Positions 48,001 through 59,775 are shown, numbered from the stretch's first letter. The stretch: DNA of 64,000 nucleotides from Juglans regia (GCF_001411555.2 NC_049903.1:12334362-12398361), one strand, 5' to 3'. Numbers and translations: made by a program. Notes: generated by a model from the sequence alone, not told the origin.

Positions 48001-50857
48001 TTAACATGTGAATTCCAAGAGTACCAAATAAAATATAATAGTAGAAGTAAACTTTATGCAATGATGTTTGAGCCAAGTGGTAAGCCTTGGTGTTGGGGGT
48101 ATGCTCCCCTCATATCTAAGGTTTAAACCTTGGGATGCAAACAATTTTTAGGGTCCACTGACCCTGAGTGAAAAAGCCGCTGATTTACCTGATCCATATT
48201 ATGTGGGCGAGTTACATGGGTATGGGGTTTGACTTGGTAAAAAGACATGTTGTGGTTGCATGGTCTCTAGAGTTCCTCGTCATAAAAAAAAGAATCAAGA
48301 GAATTTCGCTCCCTCTCGCACTACATACACATGTACTCGGGCATATTCACACATGTGCCCAGTATTATTGGAGTGTGTTGAGGCAGACGCATGTAAAATT
48401 AGTTATTGCCATTTGAATTGCTCCTCTATCGCTATATGATGGATGTTAAATCTGTCAGTTTTCCTATATCAATAGTTTAGTCATATTTCTTTTTCATTGT
48501 GCATAATGTCATAATAATTTGTGGAATTGTGTGGCTTTGATTAATGTTTTTTGTTTTGTTTTATAGGCTATTTCGTAAAGACATATTTGGGGCAGCAGAC
48601 GAGATTGAATTGAAGTTCATGGACAGGTTTTGTTACCTCATTATTTTCAAAATATTCTTTGCCCAACGTTGATGTACTACAATGTTGACCTGCAATTTAC
48701 TCTATGAATAGGAGAAACCATGAAGATATGCAACTCTTTAGTGTAATTCTCAACCAAGAAATTAGAAAGTTATCGAGACAGGTATGTTACTTCTCCTTGC
48801 TAGAATAGAGACGCTGAAAATTATCCATGAATATGCTAGCTGGTATATGATATTTTATAGAATTCTATATGTCCTAACTGCTAAGTGAGTAATAACGTTA
48901 GATGAATTCTATGAAGCGACCCTTTCACTTATTTTCCCACTTCTTTCTTTGTGATGGCAGTTAATATATTATTTACTTTTTTCAAATAAATAAGAGTTAC
49001 ATTACAATGAGTACCAAAGTATGCCCCATAACGCCATAAAACAGAAATAAACACAAGCTAAAACAGGGCATTAAAATATAGTAAAAAAAAGGGGTACTGA
49101 ACCAATCTTTCTAATGAACCGCAAATAAAAATTCTATAGTCCTAGCAAATTAGAAGAAGAGTTAGATGAGATTTGAAAAATCACTGGACCAGAATTTAGA
49201 GGGATATGCCCAGCCAAGCTTAAGAGAAATCTCCCTTTTTCCTTGCATTTTGTACCTTTTTTCTATAAGATAATCGGAATCAAACATCCGAGTAGACAAC
49301 TATGGATTAAAGTTTTTCACCTTTTGCATTCCTATCATGTATCCTTGAATACTATCCAGCCTATGGGGTACAGACAGGCAGTCCAAGCAACTTTTAAGTA
49401 GAACCGCTTTAATTTTTCTCTTTTCAAGTTGTAGAATTTGGCTGGGTGCTGGAGTTTATGTTGAAAATCAAAATCCCATCCTGTAACCTGTGACTGAAGC
49501 TACAGAAAAAAATTAACATTTCCAAGAGTTTACGCATGGATCATCCTATCCAAGAAACCAAAGTGTTGTGGAAGGCCCAAAGATCATGGAGAATGGGATT
49601 GGATGGGAATGGTGATACTCCTCCAAAAATACTCTGGTGGAGAGAGAGACGGAGCGAGTGTTTGTGTTTATCATGTTATATGCTAGTTTTGACGGTGAGT
49701 CAGATTAAGATATATCTGATTGTTAATTGCTGATTCTTATGTGGATTTCTAATACTATTAGGGGCTTGGTCTTAACGCCCTTGTGAAATTACGGGCTTGG
49801 TTTTTATGCTCATGTGAAACAAAGATTTACATATTTAACATTGGAGGAACATTTGCATTGGTTGTCATTTGCATTATTTTCCGTCTTATGATTTCTTCTT
49901 GCCTTATTAAAAAAAATGAATTCTTCTTGACTAAATACCATTTAAAAAATACGCAAATGACTTGTCAAAAAAGAAATTATGTAAAGTGGGAAAAGTCAAC
50001 TTTATGTGTTGGCTCCATATTTCTTGAACCTTCAATTACTGTCTAATTTCTGTTTGACAGTCTTGTGAGGTTGCCCAGCCACTGAATTTTATATGTACGA
50101 AGGCTGCAATCTATAATTTTGCAGTTCCTATGACAGGTGATCAGAGTGAAGTGGTCACTTCATGCAAGAGAAGAGACTGTGTTTGAACTTCTCCAACATT
50201 TGAGAGGAAATGTGGCAAGCAGCTTGTTAGAGGGAATAAGAAAAAGTACAAGAGAAATGATTGAGGAACAAGAAGCTGTTCGTGGCCGCCTGTTTACCAT
50301 TCAAGATGTGATGCAAAGTACTGTTCGTGCATGGCTGCAGGTTTGTGTAAATGAACAAAACCAAAATCTACACTATGAATTTTTTAGAACTGGGTAATAG
50401 TTAATGTGGTCACTCAATTCATCTATCTTCCTATATTAACATAAGTTTTCATCTTTGAGAAATATCAATTCAGGATAAAAGCCTTCGAGTAACCCATAAT
50501 CTTGCTGTTTTTGGGGGCTGTGGCCTTGTTCTTTCTATCATCACTGGGTTATTCGGGATCAATGTTGATGGAATCCCGGGAGCAGATAGTACACCGTATG
50601 CATTTGGTTTATTTGCAGCGATCCTCTTCTTCTTGGGATTTCTACTAATTGTAGTTGGACTGGTTTATCTTGGGTTCAAGAGGCCTGTTACGGAGGAACA
50701 GGTTGAAGTTAGGAAGCTGCAGCTGGAAGAGTTGGTTAAGATGTTTCAGCATGAGGCAGAGACTCATGCTCAAGTTCGTACAAAATTTTCTCGGAATAGC
50801 TTGCCCCCAACTGCTGGTGACATATTAGATGATGTGGATTATGTTCTCATACAATGA
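39087..50857 (+). CDS. CorA-like magnesium-transporter family membrane protein (GIN variant)
   Basis: Seven exons, 39087-39803, 41550-41738, 42035-42126, 48567-48626, 48712-48781, 50137-50340 and 50474-50857 (TGA), join in frame into 571 residues. The long soluble N-terminal part includes [18 protein letters not shown] and [20 protein letters not shown], and a helical region leads to two C-terminal membrane segments (about residues 454-473 and 488-512). At the end of the first segment, where ion-transporting CorA proteins carry Gly-Met-Asn, this protein has Gly-Ile-Asn (472-474, [11 protein letters not shown]). This matches the plant CorA-like branch whose transport activity is not established to my knowledge, so I call the family but not magnesium transport. 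The ATG follows a splice acceptor directly. Intron 3 (42127-48566) is inflated by SINEs and a LINE, while splice sites are intact. Confidence 0.92.
39985..40098 (+). mobile_element. LINE 3'-tail fragment in CorA-like intron 1
   Basis: GTTATCTCTTGTATACAAC, CTTGTGTACTATGGCTGCGCC and a final A-run match the LINE end near 47420-47500. Only the tail remains. Confidence 0.55.
41396..41449 (-). mobile_element. Tail-only retro-insertion with perfect 21-bp TSD
   Basis: The 21-base direct repeats 41396-41416 and 41429-41449 are identical. They flank just 12 bases (a T-run plus GATTGG). This is the signature of target-primed reverse transcription that aborted after copying the poly(A) tail, in minus orientation. 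Confidence 0.65.
42211..42435 (+). mobile_element. tRNA-derived SINE (copy 2) in CorA-like intron 3
   Basis: Same family as 2519-2756. It begins GGGTTGGCTCAAGTGGTAAG (A-box-like, 42211-42230), has the B-box-like GGTTCAAGCC at 42268-42277 and shares GGGTGCAAACAAT downstream. It is longer in its 3' half than copy 1. The 3' limit is approximate and the target-site duplication was not resolved. Confidence 0.75.
42562..43184 (+). repeat. Tandem duplication of an intron segment (about 486 bp), second copy split by a LINE
   Basis: Copy A is 42562-43047. Copy B starts at 43048 with the same TACAAAAGTAAT(T/G)GACATG text, is broken at 43184 by the LINE and resumes at 47518-47863. The two parts of copy B add up to about the length of copy A. 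Sequence identity is high by eye. Confidence 0.85.
43168..47517 (+). mobile_element. L1-type LINE in CorA-like intron 3 with 17-bp TSD
   Basis: The 4316-base insertion 43185-47500 is flanked by 17-base repeats with one mismatch (43168-43184 and 47501-47517, AAAG[A/T]AGTACTTCAATG). It contains an ORF1 C-terminal part (43182-43688) and an ORF2 endonuclease start (43802-44200, [20 protein letters not shown]). RT follows (44710-45679 and onward, [31 protein letters not shown], then a frameshift just before the FADDT-coding bases), and then the zinc-knuckle C terminus (46656-47276, [18 protein letters not shown]). It is 5'-truncated in ORF1 and interrupted by several stops and frameshifts, so not autonomous. 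Confidence 0.92.
44897..45679 (+). pseudogene. LINE ORF2 reverse transcriptase segment
   Basis: The best-preserved RT block of the 43185-47500 [44 protein letters not shown] and [17 protein letters not shown]. It ends at TAG within a region normally continuing GFFNS. The RT active-site motif lies downstream at about 45855-45875 in a shifted frame. Confidence 0.88.
48061..48292 (+). mobile_element. tRNA-derived SINE (copy 3) in CorA-like intron 3
   Basis: Third copy of the SINE family: A-box-like TGAGCCAAGTGG (48069-48080), B-box-like GGTTTAAACC (48120-48129), GGGATGCAAACAATTTTTAGG and a 3' A-run with GAATCA. It is co-linear with copy 2 along most of its length but more diverged. Limits are approximate. 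Confidence 0.72.
48782..50136 (+). other. CorA-like intron 5, no feature supported
   Basis: AT-rich intron. Short ORFs (49536-49733, 49783-50046) have no recognisable product and no flanking splice evidence. Confidence 0.4.
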
Positions 50858-51280
50858 CTATATGCTTGTTCTATACATTCTGCACCACTGGGCAGTGACC
50901 AGGCTCCTGACCCAAAAAATAAAAATAAAAATAGTAGTGATCAATCTTGCTGATTGCTACTTATTTTTGCAAGTTAGACTGGTTTAGAAAAGAGAGTGAA
51001 GGATCATGGAGAAGACGATGGATGTGATACCCGAATGTTAGAATGTAATCTTTAACGACTACTAAGAGAATTTTGATATGGTTTACTTGATTCAAAGCTC
51101 TCATTGGCCGATTAAGACATGCATAGCCGTACATAAAAATTGGGATTAAGATCCCTCAAAACTCCTATTCAAATTTAAGGGTTTAGAGTAAGACAAAGAT
51201 TGACGTATCAATTATGTTTTGTCATAATTAATGAACATTTAAGATTGTCTAAAATTGTAATGGATCAAAATAAGTCATAT
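50843..51280 (+). repeat. CorA 3' end and flank, arm 1 of an inverted duplication
   Basis: From about the last four codons of the CorA-like gene through its 3' flank, this matches in inverted orientation 63767-63961 and then 59525-59745. Shared blocks include TTTTTGCAAGTTAGACTGG, GAAGGATCATGGAGAAGA, ACCCGAATGTTAGAATGTAA, GGTTTACTTGATTCAAAGC and TGTACATAAAAATTGGGAT. The last shared text, ATGGATCAAAATAAGTCATA, coincides with the putative start of the hAT transposase ORF in the inverted copy. Confidence 0.85.
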
Positions 51281-53424
51281 TGCCCAACTATGGTTTACAA
51301 TTGTAATGGATCAAAAGAGTAATGCTAGTAAAGTCTTAGAGTTTGCAAGTCACGGAACGTGTATTTTATTTGAAAAAAAGTAAGATCTATTATTAAAATA
51401 ATAATTTTTTCATATGAATTATAGATTTATTTACTTTAGATCTTGCTATTCGGTTGCTCGGCATGTACCGTTGTGAGTACTTTTAGTGCATTTGCACTTT
51501 TTTTTTTTCACACATTCTTTAAACATCTAAACATTAAAAAAAAATACACAAATAGTTTAGAAAAAACATGAGACAAACTAACATTTTCTTTCTTTACTCT
51601 CTTGACTTGTACAACCTGGGACCCGGACTGCAAATATCATTTAGCTCGATCAAAATAAGGCACCTTTTGACTACTGATGGGCCAAATATACACCCACTAA
51701 CCTGGACCTACGAAACGGGCTTGAGAATTGGGTCAGAATCACTGAATCCTAGGAAACATTGGGGTCACGCTATATGGCTCGGAAGCCAACTGAGGTCTAT
51801 GCCTCGAAGAACAATGTTTTACAGGGTACACACCACCCATCTCAGATATGGCTCGGAGTCCTTCCTTAACAATCCCTTGAAGAAACAAAAAGGCCGTAAC
51901 ATTTATGAAAATGACACAGAGCATTGCTATAAAAAAGACCATCTCTCCAGGTACGAAATATGAACTCTGAAAATATATTTTTTTAATAGGTCAAAATTAT
52001 ATTAAACAATTCTTCTAGAGGCAGTCGGCACTTGCAAACGGCGCACAGTCGATACTTAAAATAATACTTTTTAATTGCCACATCAATTTAAAAAGAAAAA
52101 AACCCCAAAAGCTAAGTGTCTTCGTCTACGTTTGAAGAACTGTAGATCTCTTTTTTGCCTCGTCTTCGTCTTCGTGTGGGAGTGGTGCCATCTGTTTTGT
52201 TTCTTCGTTGGTCTTCGTGTGGGAGTAAGTCGAAGGAGAAAGTCTTCGTCTGGTCTTTGTGTGGGAACTGCAACAACATTGTAGTAATCCTGCCTCTTGC
52301 ATCTGAAACTTCCACATACCTTCTACCCATAAGCCCAACCTGCAATAGGATTTTTTTCGCTACACACCTTAAGAAAATGGAAGATCTATATTCCCACATA
52401 TATGGTTTCTTTCATTGAAAAAAAAAAAAATCCCAAAACACCAAAAGTCCTAAATCCTATCTATCATCATGTCAGAATTAGATAAGCCTAAAATCAAAAA
52501 AATAAAATAAATAATGGTGATGCCATATCAAGCGGCAGGACGAAGAAGACTAGCAACAAGCAAATAGAGATCACCAAAAAAGTTTTAAGTCCAAAGAAAT
52601 CGGAGAAGGGGGGAAGAAGGGTGACAAAAACACTCAAAGTCAACAGATCTATACGTGAGGAAGGGTGAACGCCGAGATCTTGGGTAGACGATCATAGGAA
52701 GACGAAGGGAAGGAGAGGCAGAGCTGTCATGCGAAGAAGAAGACTAGTTCGAGGCAGAGGAAGGGAGGGAAGGTTCGAGGGTGGCTTCGGTGGGAGATCA
52801 AACTGAGGGAGGGAGAGCAAAGTTGGCTTAAACAAATCGTTTTGACTTCATTTTCCACGTAGGAAGCGGTTTCCATTTCAAATTCAATAAGGTGCTTAGA
52901 AATATGTGGATGTAGAAACTGGATAAATTAGATAGGATAGCAAAGTAAAGACTCAAAGTAATTAGAATTTGTTGCTAAACTACCATATGATTGGTGTATG
53001 CTAAGTATAATATATTGATAATTTTGTTAAAAGTAATTAGTATTGAATTATATTAAAATATAATTATCAATATTAGTAAAATATTATTGAAAGATATATT
53101 ATCAATATAATTTTATTGAATTATGTAATATGTTAAATTATAAAATTTTATTGATAATTTTATTGTTAAGATAGCAATATAATTCAATATAAAATATAAT
53201 TTTATACTTAACACTTAAAAATATTTTAATAAAATTATCAACATAATTCCTTTATTTTACTAAATAGAACAACTACATCCAATCCACAAATACAACTGTT
53301 GCCAAACCTTATTCTAGGCAGCTATACTTAAAGAAAAAGGTTTAAATCCATACAGAAGAATTTATTAATTCACTCCCAAATTACTCAAAGATTATTAGCA
53401 TTAAAATATAAATACCAACCTCAA
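51281..53424. other. Intergenic DNA, no gene supported
   Basis: Mixed sequence. The 131-codon ORF at 51568-51963 overlaps an antisense ORF and matches no family I know. The area around 52100-52350 has CGTCTTCGTC-type short repeats. 52950-53260 is extremely AT-rich with ATAATTTTATTGAATTATA-like palindromic text. I cannot name a feature. Confidence 0.4.
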
Positions 53425-55616
53425 TGTGGCGCTCCCGACTCCCATGTACGAGAACACTGGAATCGAGACACCCGGATGATGACAACACGGTCACGCATTC
53501 CAATGATAATGTCAAGTGTGTGTATAAGCAATAGTGTACAAAAACAACGCATTGGATAATTTAAGTAAGTCAACTAAGTACCAGAATTTTAATACAAATT
53601 TACATAAGTAAAACGTTTAAAAAGAGTTATATAATTGTCCCAAAATAAAATATAATTCAAGTCCAGATACAATAACGAGTGATCCCATATCACTCCTCCG
53701 GTAGAGCCAAATCCTCAGGCTCACCCTTAACTTCATCTGCATCAAAATCTGCATTACCATAAACGGTACCGCAGGTAAGTATAATCCAAACAACTCACGA
53801 GAATAAAAATGCATTAATGCAACCAACATGCATGCATATGATGAAGTATGCATTATTCTCAAAACACCATTTTCTCCGAAAATGATTATTTTCCAACGCA
53901 CGCCAAAATCTCATTTGGTCCAAAAATAATAATCCGACATTTTCCAAAAAAATGACCCACACAAAATCCTTTTATCTAACACACGCTATTTTCCCAGAAA
54001 ATAGCCCAATAATCCATTTATCCAAGAACTCGCCATTTTTTCAGAAAATGACCCATTAACCAATTTTACTGTATGCACCACGATCTCCCTTAGGGACCAT
54101 CCGCACACCCTGACTCCCTTCGCCACACCACGGGTAACGACCGTGCGTGTGACTTTGTAACGAGTGATGTCCAGTTCCACGCCCAGCGCGTATGTGGCCA
54201 AGCATCTTCTAGCTCCCGCCAGCAGATGGGCCACGGAGTCGGTACAAGAGCGTTACCATCCCGTCCTATCCCATTATCGCCCAGTGACAACCCAGGGGAC
54301 GTCACTTAGTATATTCCGCTCCCGAGTGATAAGAGGAACTCCACCGAGATAATGCCCCATCTCGGCTTGGGGTCGTGATACACACGCACCCAAAAATAAT
54401 TTCTCACATGAAAACCCAGTTTTCAATAAACACATGAACATGAATGCAATTATACAAAAATCCAGTTTCATTTACAAACATGATCATGCGTGCAAATGTG
54501 CAATGTACATGAAACGTCTCAATATCCAACATCCAACAATTCACAACACAGTCCAAAACACACAAACAACTCCATCCACCAATCCATCTGACCCCTTACT
54601 CCTCGGACTCAGTCCGGCATAACTAACCAGTTCACAGTAAAATGAGTTAGTGCAAAAATACATTTAAATCACGAAAGTTCTTTGAAAAAATACTTACAGT
54701 GCTATAATATAATTTTCTAAGGATCCCAGAGTTACAAGAGGTGGCGGCACAACAACGTAACGGTGCAAAATGCACTGGGCCGTGGGTTTCAAAAACCCAC
54801 TTTTGAACATGGACAAACTAAGACTCGAGATTAATAGAGAATGACTTAGGGATGTTGATGAATCTAATGGTGGTGGTGGTTGGCCGTGGGTGGCGGCGTA
54901 GAGGGTAGTTGATGGCCAAAATGCCCAAAATGGAAATGGAGTTGGATGTACTTCACCGGTGACAGATCAGAGTTGAGAATGGGTGCATTAGGTTGCTTAG
55001 AGGTCGAGGATAATGTGGTGAAAAGATGGTGGCCGGAGGTGGCGCGACGGCGGCGCGGGAACACAAGGAAGGTCTCGGCTTGATGCTGTGCGTGGAGGAG
55101 AACGGTGGAATGAGAGGAGCTGGAATTTGGGAGGTGGGGTCGCTGGCCGGAGAGGAATAGAATGGGAGGGGCGGTGATGGGAAAGGGTGGCGCACAACGG
55201 CGCTATGGGTGGAGGAGAAAAACGGACGGGGGAGAGAAGGAGAACGTAGCGCACGGGAATAGAAGCAGGGGAGAAAAAGAAATGGGGGGGAAAAGAAAAG
55301 GAGAAGAAAAGAAAAAAGGAAAAAGAAAAAAGTGAGGGAAAGAAATGAGGTTCAATTCTCACGTCTTGGGTCACAAAAATGATCCAATGAAAAAGATTTC
55401 AAAACAGCGAATTAAATAAAATAATTCAAACGTAGTGATTAAATGAAAATAAAATAATTAAATCCAATAATAAACTAATTTAAAATGAAAAGTAATTTAA
55501 ATGCATAACCATAATTAATAATAAGATAGCACATCAAAATAATTTTCACAAAATTAAAATTAATAAAAATAATCATTTAATTAAAAATACTCTGAAATAC
55601 AGGGTGTTACACTCAA
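53420..55616 (-). mobile_element. Solo LTR with perfect 5-bp TSD
   Basis: 53425-55611 (2187 bases) reads on the minus strand from TGTAACACCCTG to GGGAGCGCCACA, the termini of long plant Gypsy-type LTRs. It is flanked by CTCAA at 53420-53424 and 55612-55616. No internal domain or second LTR is present, so this is most simply a solo LTR left by recombination. The overlapping Pro/Ser-rich ORFs (54864-55374) come from its C/T-rich leader and are not genes. Confidence 0.85.
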
Positions 55617-55975
55617 AACCAGCAAAAGTTAGAAAGAATATACAAAAAAAAAAAAAAAATCCCATGAATATAATTTGAATTATCTCATTTGAATCTAACA
55701 TAATAAGCATAAGGGAGTAGCAATCTCTGCTATCAAAGTACAGATTTCTCAACCAAATTACTTAGTAAATCCTTACTGTCCACCAAAAAAAAAAATTCCT
55801 CGATGTTAACAGGATTTGGCCTAGGATCTAGAACAGTCATCAGAGCTTTCTTTCCAAGAGCTGGGCATTTGAAAACTCTTCATTTCTTACAAATCTTGAT
55901 GCTTTGAAGGAGCAAAACCATGCATGAAAAACAAAAAAGATTGGCATGTAGTACTAAAGAAAAATGAGCAATTAC

Positions 55976-56809
55976 CATTACAAATTCAACAAAAGCGATA
56001 CGAGTGGAATGATTGTAGTCCCCTAGGCCCTAGTAGCCTTAGGCAATAAACCTACATTAAGAAAAAAAGGTTATTCCCATTAGTGCATTTCTTGCAAATG
56101 GTAATCCAACTATCCAAGCATCAACAAGAAATAAAATTTCAGAATTATATCAGAGAGATGATCATAGATCCCTTCACAGACTGATTCAAAAAAGAGTTTG
56201 ACATCAACTCGAGAAACCTATGCAAAATGAACCAAAACAGTTTTGATAAAGATGATCTTGTAGGCATGCCACAGCCCATATTCAATGATAGAACTAAAAA
56301 TGATAACCTTCTTGTCAATTTTTGTACAATAGATAGTTCTTGCACATATCTCACGTTCATCTTTTGTCTGAAAACGAAAGAACCAATCAAATCAATACAT
56401 AATAAGGCAACTACGGATAACAAAAAATGCAATCTTTATAAGAGGTAGGCTCCCTCACCCTAGGCAAAACATTTGGGTTAACCGGTGCAATAGCTATTTT
56501 ATAAGGCAGCACCCTCACAGGGTAGAATCCAAATGTTTTGATTGAGTAATCATCACAATTCATCACCGCTCAAAGAAATTTTAACTATGCACCATATAAC
56601 TACACATTAACTTCATCAGTAAACTAAATAAAGGCAAAACGAAGTATAGAATTAGGGTCACCAGATATTCAGCAGTCAACAACCTTCAAGCATAAAAGCA
56701 CTTGTTCAAGACCAAAATCTCAACCACCCCATGCCAAAACCGTATGTAGAAAAAGTTCCATTACCATTCCATAGTTGATAAATAGAGCTGCAAGCTGTTC
56801 TTCTGTGAC
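55976..56809 (-). pseudogene. CID-type double-RRM RNA-binding protein pseudogene
   Basis: Six exon-like blocks on the minus strand match, in order, the two RRMs of plant CTC-interacting-domain (CID9-13) proteins. They are 56809-56765 (VTEEQLAALFINYGM), 56683-56611 (VVDC*ISGDPNSILRFAFI*FTDE), about 56540-56455 (FGFYPVRVLPYKIAIAPVNP), 56367-56308 (TKDEREICARTIYCTKIDKK), 56217-56171 (VSRVDVKLFFESVCE) and 56051-55976 (ending GDYNHSTRIAFVEFVM). Acceptor AGs remain at most block edges, so this is a duplicated copy with introns and not a processed one. Two in-frame stops in RRM1 and a 7-base insertion in the last block disable it. The N-terminal PAM2 part and the end of RRM2 are absent. Known relatives bind RNA and poly(A)-binding protein. 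Confidence 0.85.
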
Positions 56810-56964
56810 CTATGTCCCAAAAACTTGTAACTTTTTTTTAGAAGCCTCAATAGTTCAAGATGTCTTAGTCCGTAAAACTTGTAACTTTTTTTTTTGCAAC
56901 AGGCTACCGACAATTGGTTGAAACCCCATGATTGTGTGACGCTTGCGTAGTCTACAATTGCAAA

Positions 56965-56980
56965 TAGGGGTGAAAACCGA
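56965..56980 (-). repeat. Candidate 3' terminal inverted repeat of the hAT element
   Basis: TAGGGGTGAAAACCGA is the typical terminal sequence of plant Ac/RICESLEEPER-like hAT elements. It lies just beyond the decayed C-terminal end of the transposase. The opposite terminus was not found in the window. Confidence 0.6.
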
Positions 56981-57594
56981 TTAATCAAACCAACCGACCG
57001 ACTTGCATGATTTTGAGAGTGAGAATCGACCGAACCGGCTGATGAGGAGGAGGAATACCAGCCGGCTCAACGGTTTGGGCCCTTTCTTGGGCCTATTTTT
57101 TTACACTAATTCTAGATCACTTTGGGCCTCTTTTGTGCTTTAAAATCTTAATTTGCTATAGTGAGTTTTTAAAGCCCATTTTAAATATTCAAGTTTCATT
57201 TTTAATTTAATGTCATTTGCAATGTTAGGTTAAAATAAAATAAAATAGCAATAGTCAAATAGTGATGGCGTAAGTATATACTAACACTAACCATACTACT
57301 TACTAGATAACTAAAAAAAAAATAAAAATAACTTCACTAAATGTTTAATATTACACTTACACATTACAAATAAAAACAAATTATCTTAAGCATAGCAACC
57401 ATGCAAGTAAAAAATATAAGATAAATAAATGGCAACAAGTCTTGTCATTTGTGTCTTCACGTTTGCTGCTTCAGCCTTCAATTTTCAATAGTTGTGACGT
57501 TTAATTGTATGCCCAAATCTATATAGAAACATTAACAAATAATAAGAATAAAATATCAAATGTTAGTGAATTTGGATTATAAAAAATACTAAAA

Positions 57595-59545
57595 TTAAAT
57601 TATAATGAAAACAATGAAAATATTACCCGATTCTACTACGAAGCTCTCCACATTATCTATGGACTCTTGGATATCAATTGTTATTGATAGATGTCTCAAC
57701 CAATTTTGAGCACAAATAAGTGTCTCAATGGTTCTCAAAGCCAATGAACTCCGAAAATGATCAAGCACACGACCTCCCGTACTATATGCTGACTTAGATG
57801 CAACCGTGGAAACATGCATAGCCAACAAGCCTCGTGCAATCCTTGAAAGTATAGGATAGTTAGACTCATTAATTTTTCACCAGGTCAACAAGTTAAAAGA
57901 TGGGCTGAGTGCCTCACAACGATTTGATAAATACCGATCCACCTCTATTTTGGCAATAGTAGATCCCATGGCGGAAGAGGCCTTATATCACTCGTAGAAC
58001 CATTTTGTCTCATGTTTTCCATCACCATCATTTATGGTTCTAGATGTCGGAGTGGGCTCATGTTCTCGGGTACTCGTGGTAGAACCGACGCAACATTATA
58101 CTTCGCATACAAATATATTAAGACCTGTCTCATACTCGACACCAACTCTTCAGCATAACTCTCATCATGAATTTCCTTCAGGTGGAAAGTAAGAAACCCT
58201 AACTTACTACGTGGATCAAGCATAATTGCAATCAACAACAATAAGTTCATTCTATCTAATAACCTCCAATACTTATCATATTTTGTTCTCATATTTATGG
58301 TCATGCTCATCAAACAACTATTATCACTCTCGCTTAGCATAATCAACTCGTGTTGGAGATCACAAATCTTTAGAAAACTGGTGTTGGCTGTGATATATAA
58401 AGACCCAAAAAACCTAGTAGTGGCATCATAAAATATTTTCAAAAACTTTATAAGCACCCGCATTGTCTCCCACTCCCTAGCTTTAGGAGGCCCCATGTGT
58501 CCATCACCAAAGTATAAGAGGAAATTGTAATTCTCACTCTCTATCCACCTGAAAGCCTTCTCAAACTTCTCAACCGCCTCCCACATCATGTAATTTGAGT
58601 TCCATCGAGTCCGTACATCAAGAGACAACATTTTCTTACAATCAATTTTTATTTTTCTGCACATATTTTAAACTTGTCTAATCTTACGGGAGATGAGCGC
58701 ACATATCTAACCACATTTCTAACCACTGTAAGGGCATCATTACACTCATTCAAACCATCATTCACAATAAGGTTCAAAATTTGAGCACAACATCTCATGT
58801 ACATATACTTTTCCCATAACACATTCCTCGTAAAAATTTGTTTCAAATATGAAATTACAGTATTATTTGAGCTTGCATTATCAACAGTTACAGTAAACAT
58901 CCTATCAATGCCCCGATCAAGGAGGCATGACTCAACATACCTCCCAATAGTATCCTCTCGATGAGTAGGGATTAAATAAGAATTAATGATTTTTTTTCTA
59001 CAATTTCCAATATCTATCAATGAAGTGTGCAATTAGATACATATAATTCATAATTTGTACCAATGTCCATTTATTGGTAGTCAACGAAATCCTCATGACA
59101 CCATCTTTAAAACACATTTTTTGGCATTCCCTTTTCTAATTCATACAATTTCTTGCATCCGTGACGCGACACTTTAAACCGAGGTTCAAGAAACCAACAC
59201 ATTTTCCTAAATCTTGCCCTTCAACAACTCTAAATGGAAACTCATCAATAATTACCATCTCTGTAATCGACAACCTCACAGCCTCTTCACTATTTTTATG
59301 AGTTACAAGACTCCTTATCGTACTATCATCACTCTCTCCAACCCCCTCCTCAGGTGTTGCCTCACTTGTCAATTATTTTTGGTACCCATCCAAAGGATCA
59401 CATTAATGAGGACTTTTAGGACATGAAGGCGAATGATTTTGCATGGTTGAAGTTCTGTTCCTCTTTGAGTGGTAAGCGTACATTTTGCCACAATAATTGC
59501 ACTTAGCCTTAGGATCATTTACAGGACAATATGATTTATTTTGAT
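57595..59545 (-). pseudogene. hAT-family transposase (BED zinc finger, RICESLEEPER-like), degenerate
   Basis: The minus strand holds, in order, an N-terminal start MDQNKSYCPVND and BED finger (CNYCGKMYAYHSKRN near 59450-59545). The RNase H-like core follows (59032-58649, MFTVTVDNASSNN, CAQILNLIV), then the LSLDVRTRWNSNYMM module and body (58664-58032). Last is the C-terminal hAT dimerisation region (57828-57595, VSTVASKSAYSTGGRVLDHF). The pieces lie in three frames with stops between them, so the protein cannot be made. hAT transposases cut and paste and make 8-bp target duplications. Its upstream sequence is the inverted CorA 3' copy. Confidence 0.88.
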
Positions 59546-59745
59546 CCATTACAAGGTTACACAATCTTAAATTTTCATTAATTATTACAAAAAATACTTG
59601 ATACGCCTATTTTTGTCTTACTCTAAACCCTAAAATTTGAATAGGAGCTTTGAGGGATCTTTATCCCAATTTTTATGTACAACTATGCATGTCTTTGTCC
59701 ACCCATGAAAGCTTTGAATCAAGTAAACCGTATCTAAATTTGAAT
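59525..59745 (-). repeat. Inverted copy of CorA 3' flank, inner part (arm 2b)
   Basis: Read on the minus strand this follows the 51085-51280 sequence with moderate divergence and runs straight into the hAT transposase start. It is continued by 63767-63961 once the 59781-63766 insertion is removed. Confidence 0.82.
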
Positions 59746-59775
59746 AATAGTTTCAAGTTTTTATTGCAAATTACA

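Noticed and set aside
51568..51963. 131-codon ORF downstream of the CorA-like gene
   Set aside because: Composition is unremarkable, it overlaps an antisense ORF of similar quality, and no family is recognised.
54864..55374. Three overlapping Pro/Ser-rich minus-strand ORFs
   Set aside because: They fall inside the solo LTR 53425-55611 and reflect its C/T-rich leader.
55800..55900. Minus-strand phrase FKCPALGKKALMTVLDPRPNPVN as a possible further exon of the RRM pseudogene
   Set aside because: It does not match the expected RRM2 continuation that I know for CID proteins and has no convincing acceptor.
56957..59770. ATTGCAAA occurs beside the hAT terminus (56957-56964) and again at 59763-59770, as if an 8-bp hAT target duplication
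   Set aside because: No terminal inverted repeat precedes the second copy and the CorA-like inverted arm runs through that point. An AT-rich 8-mer match is easily due to chance.
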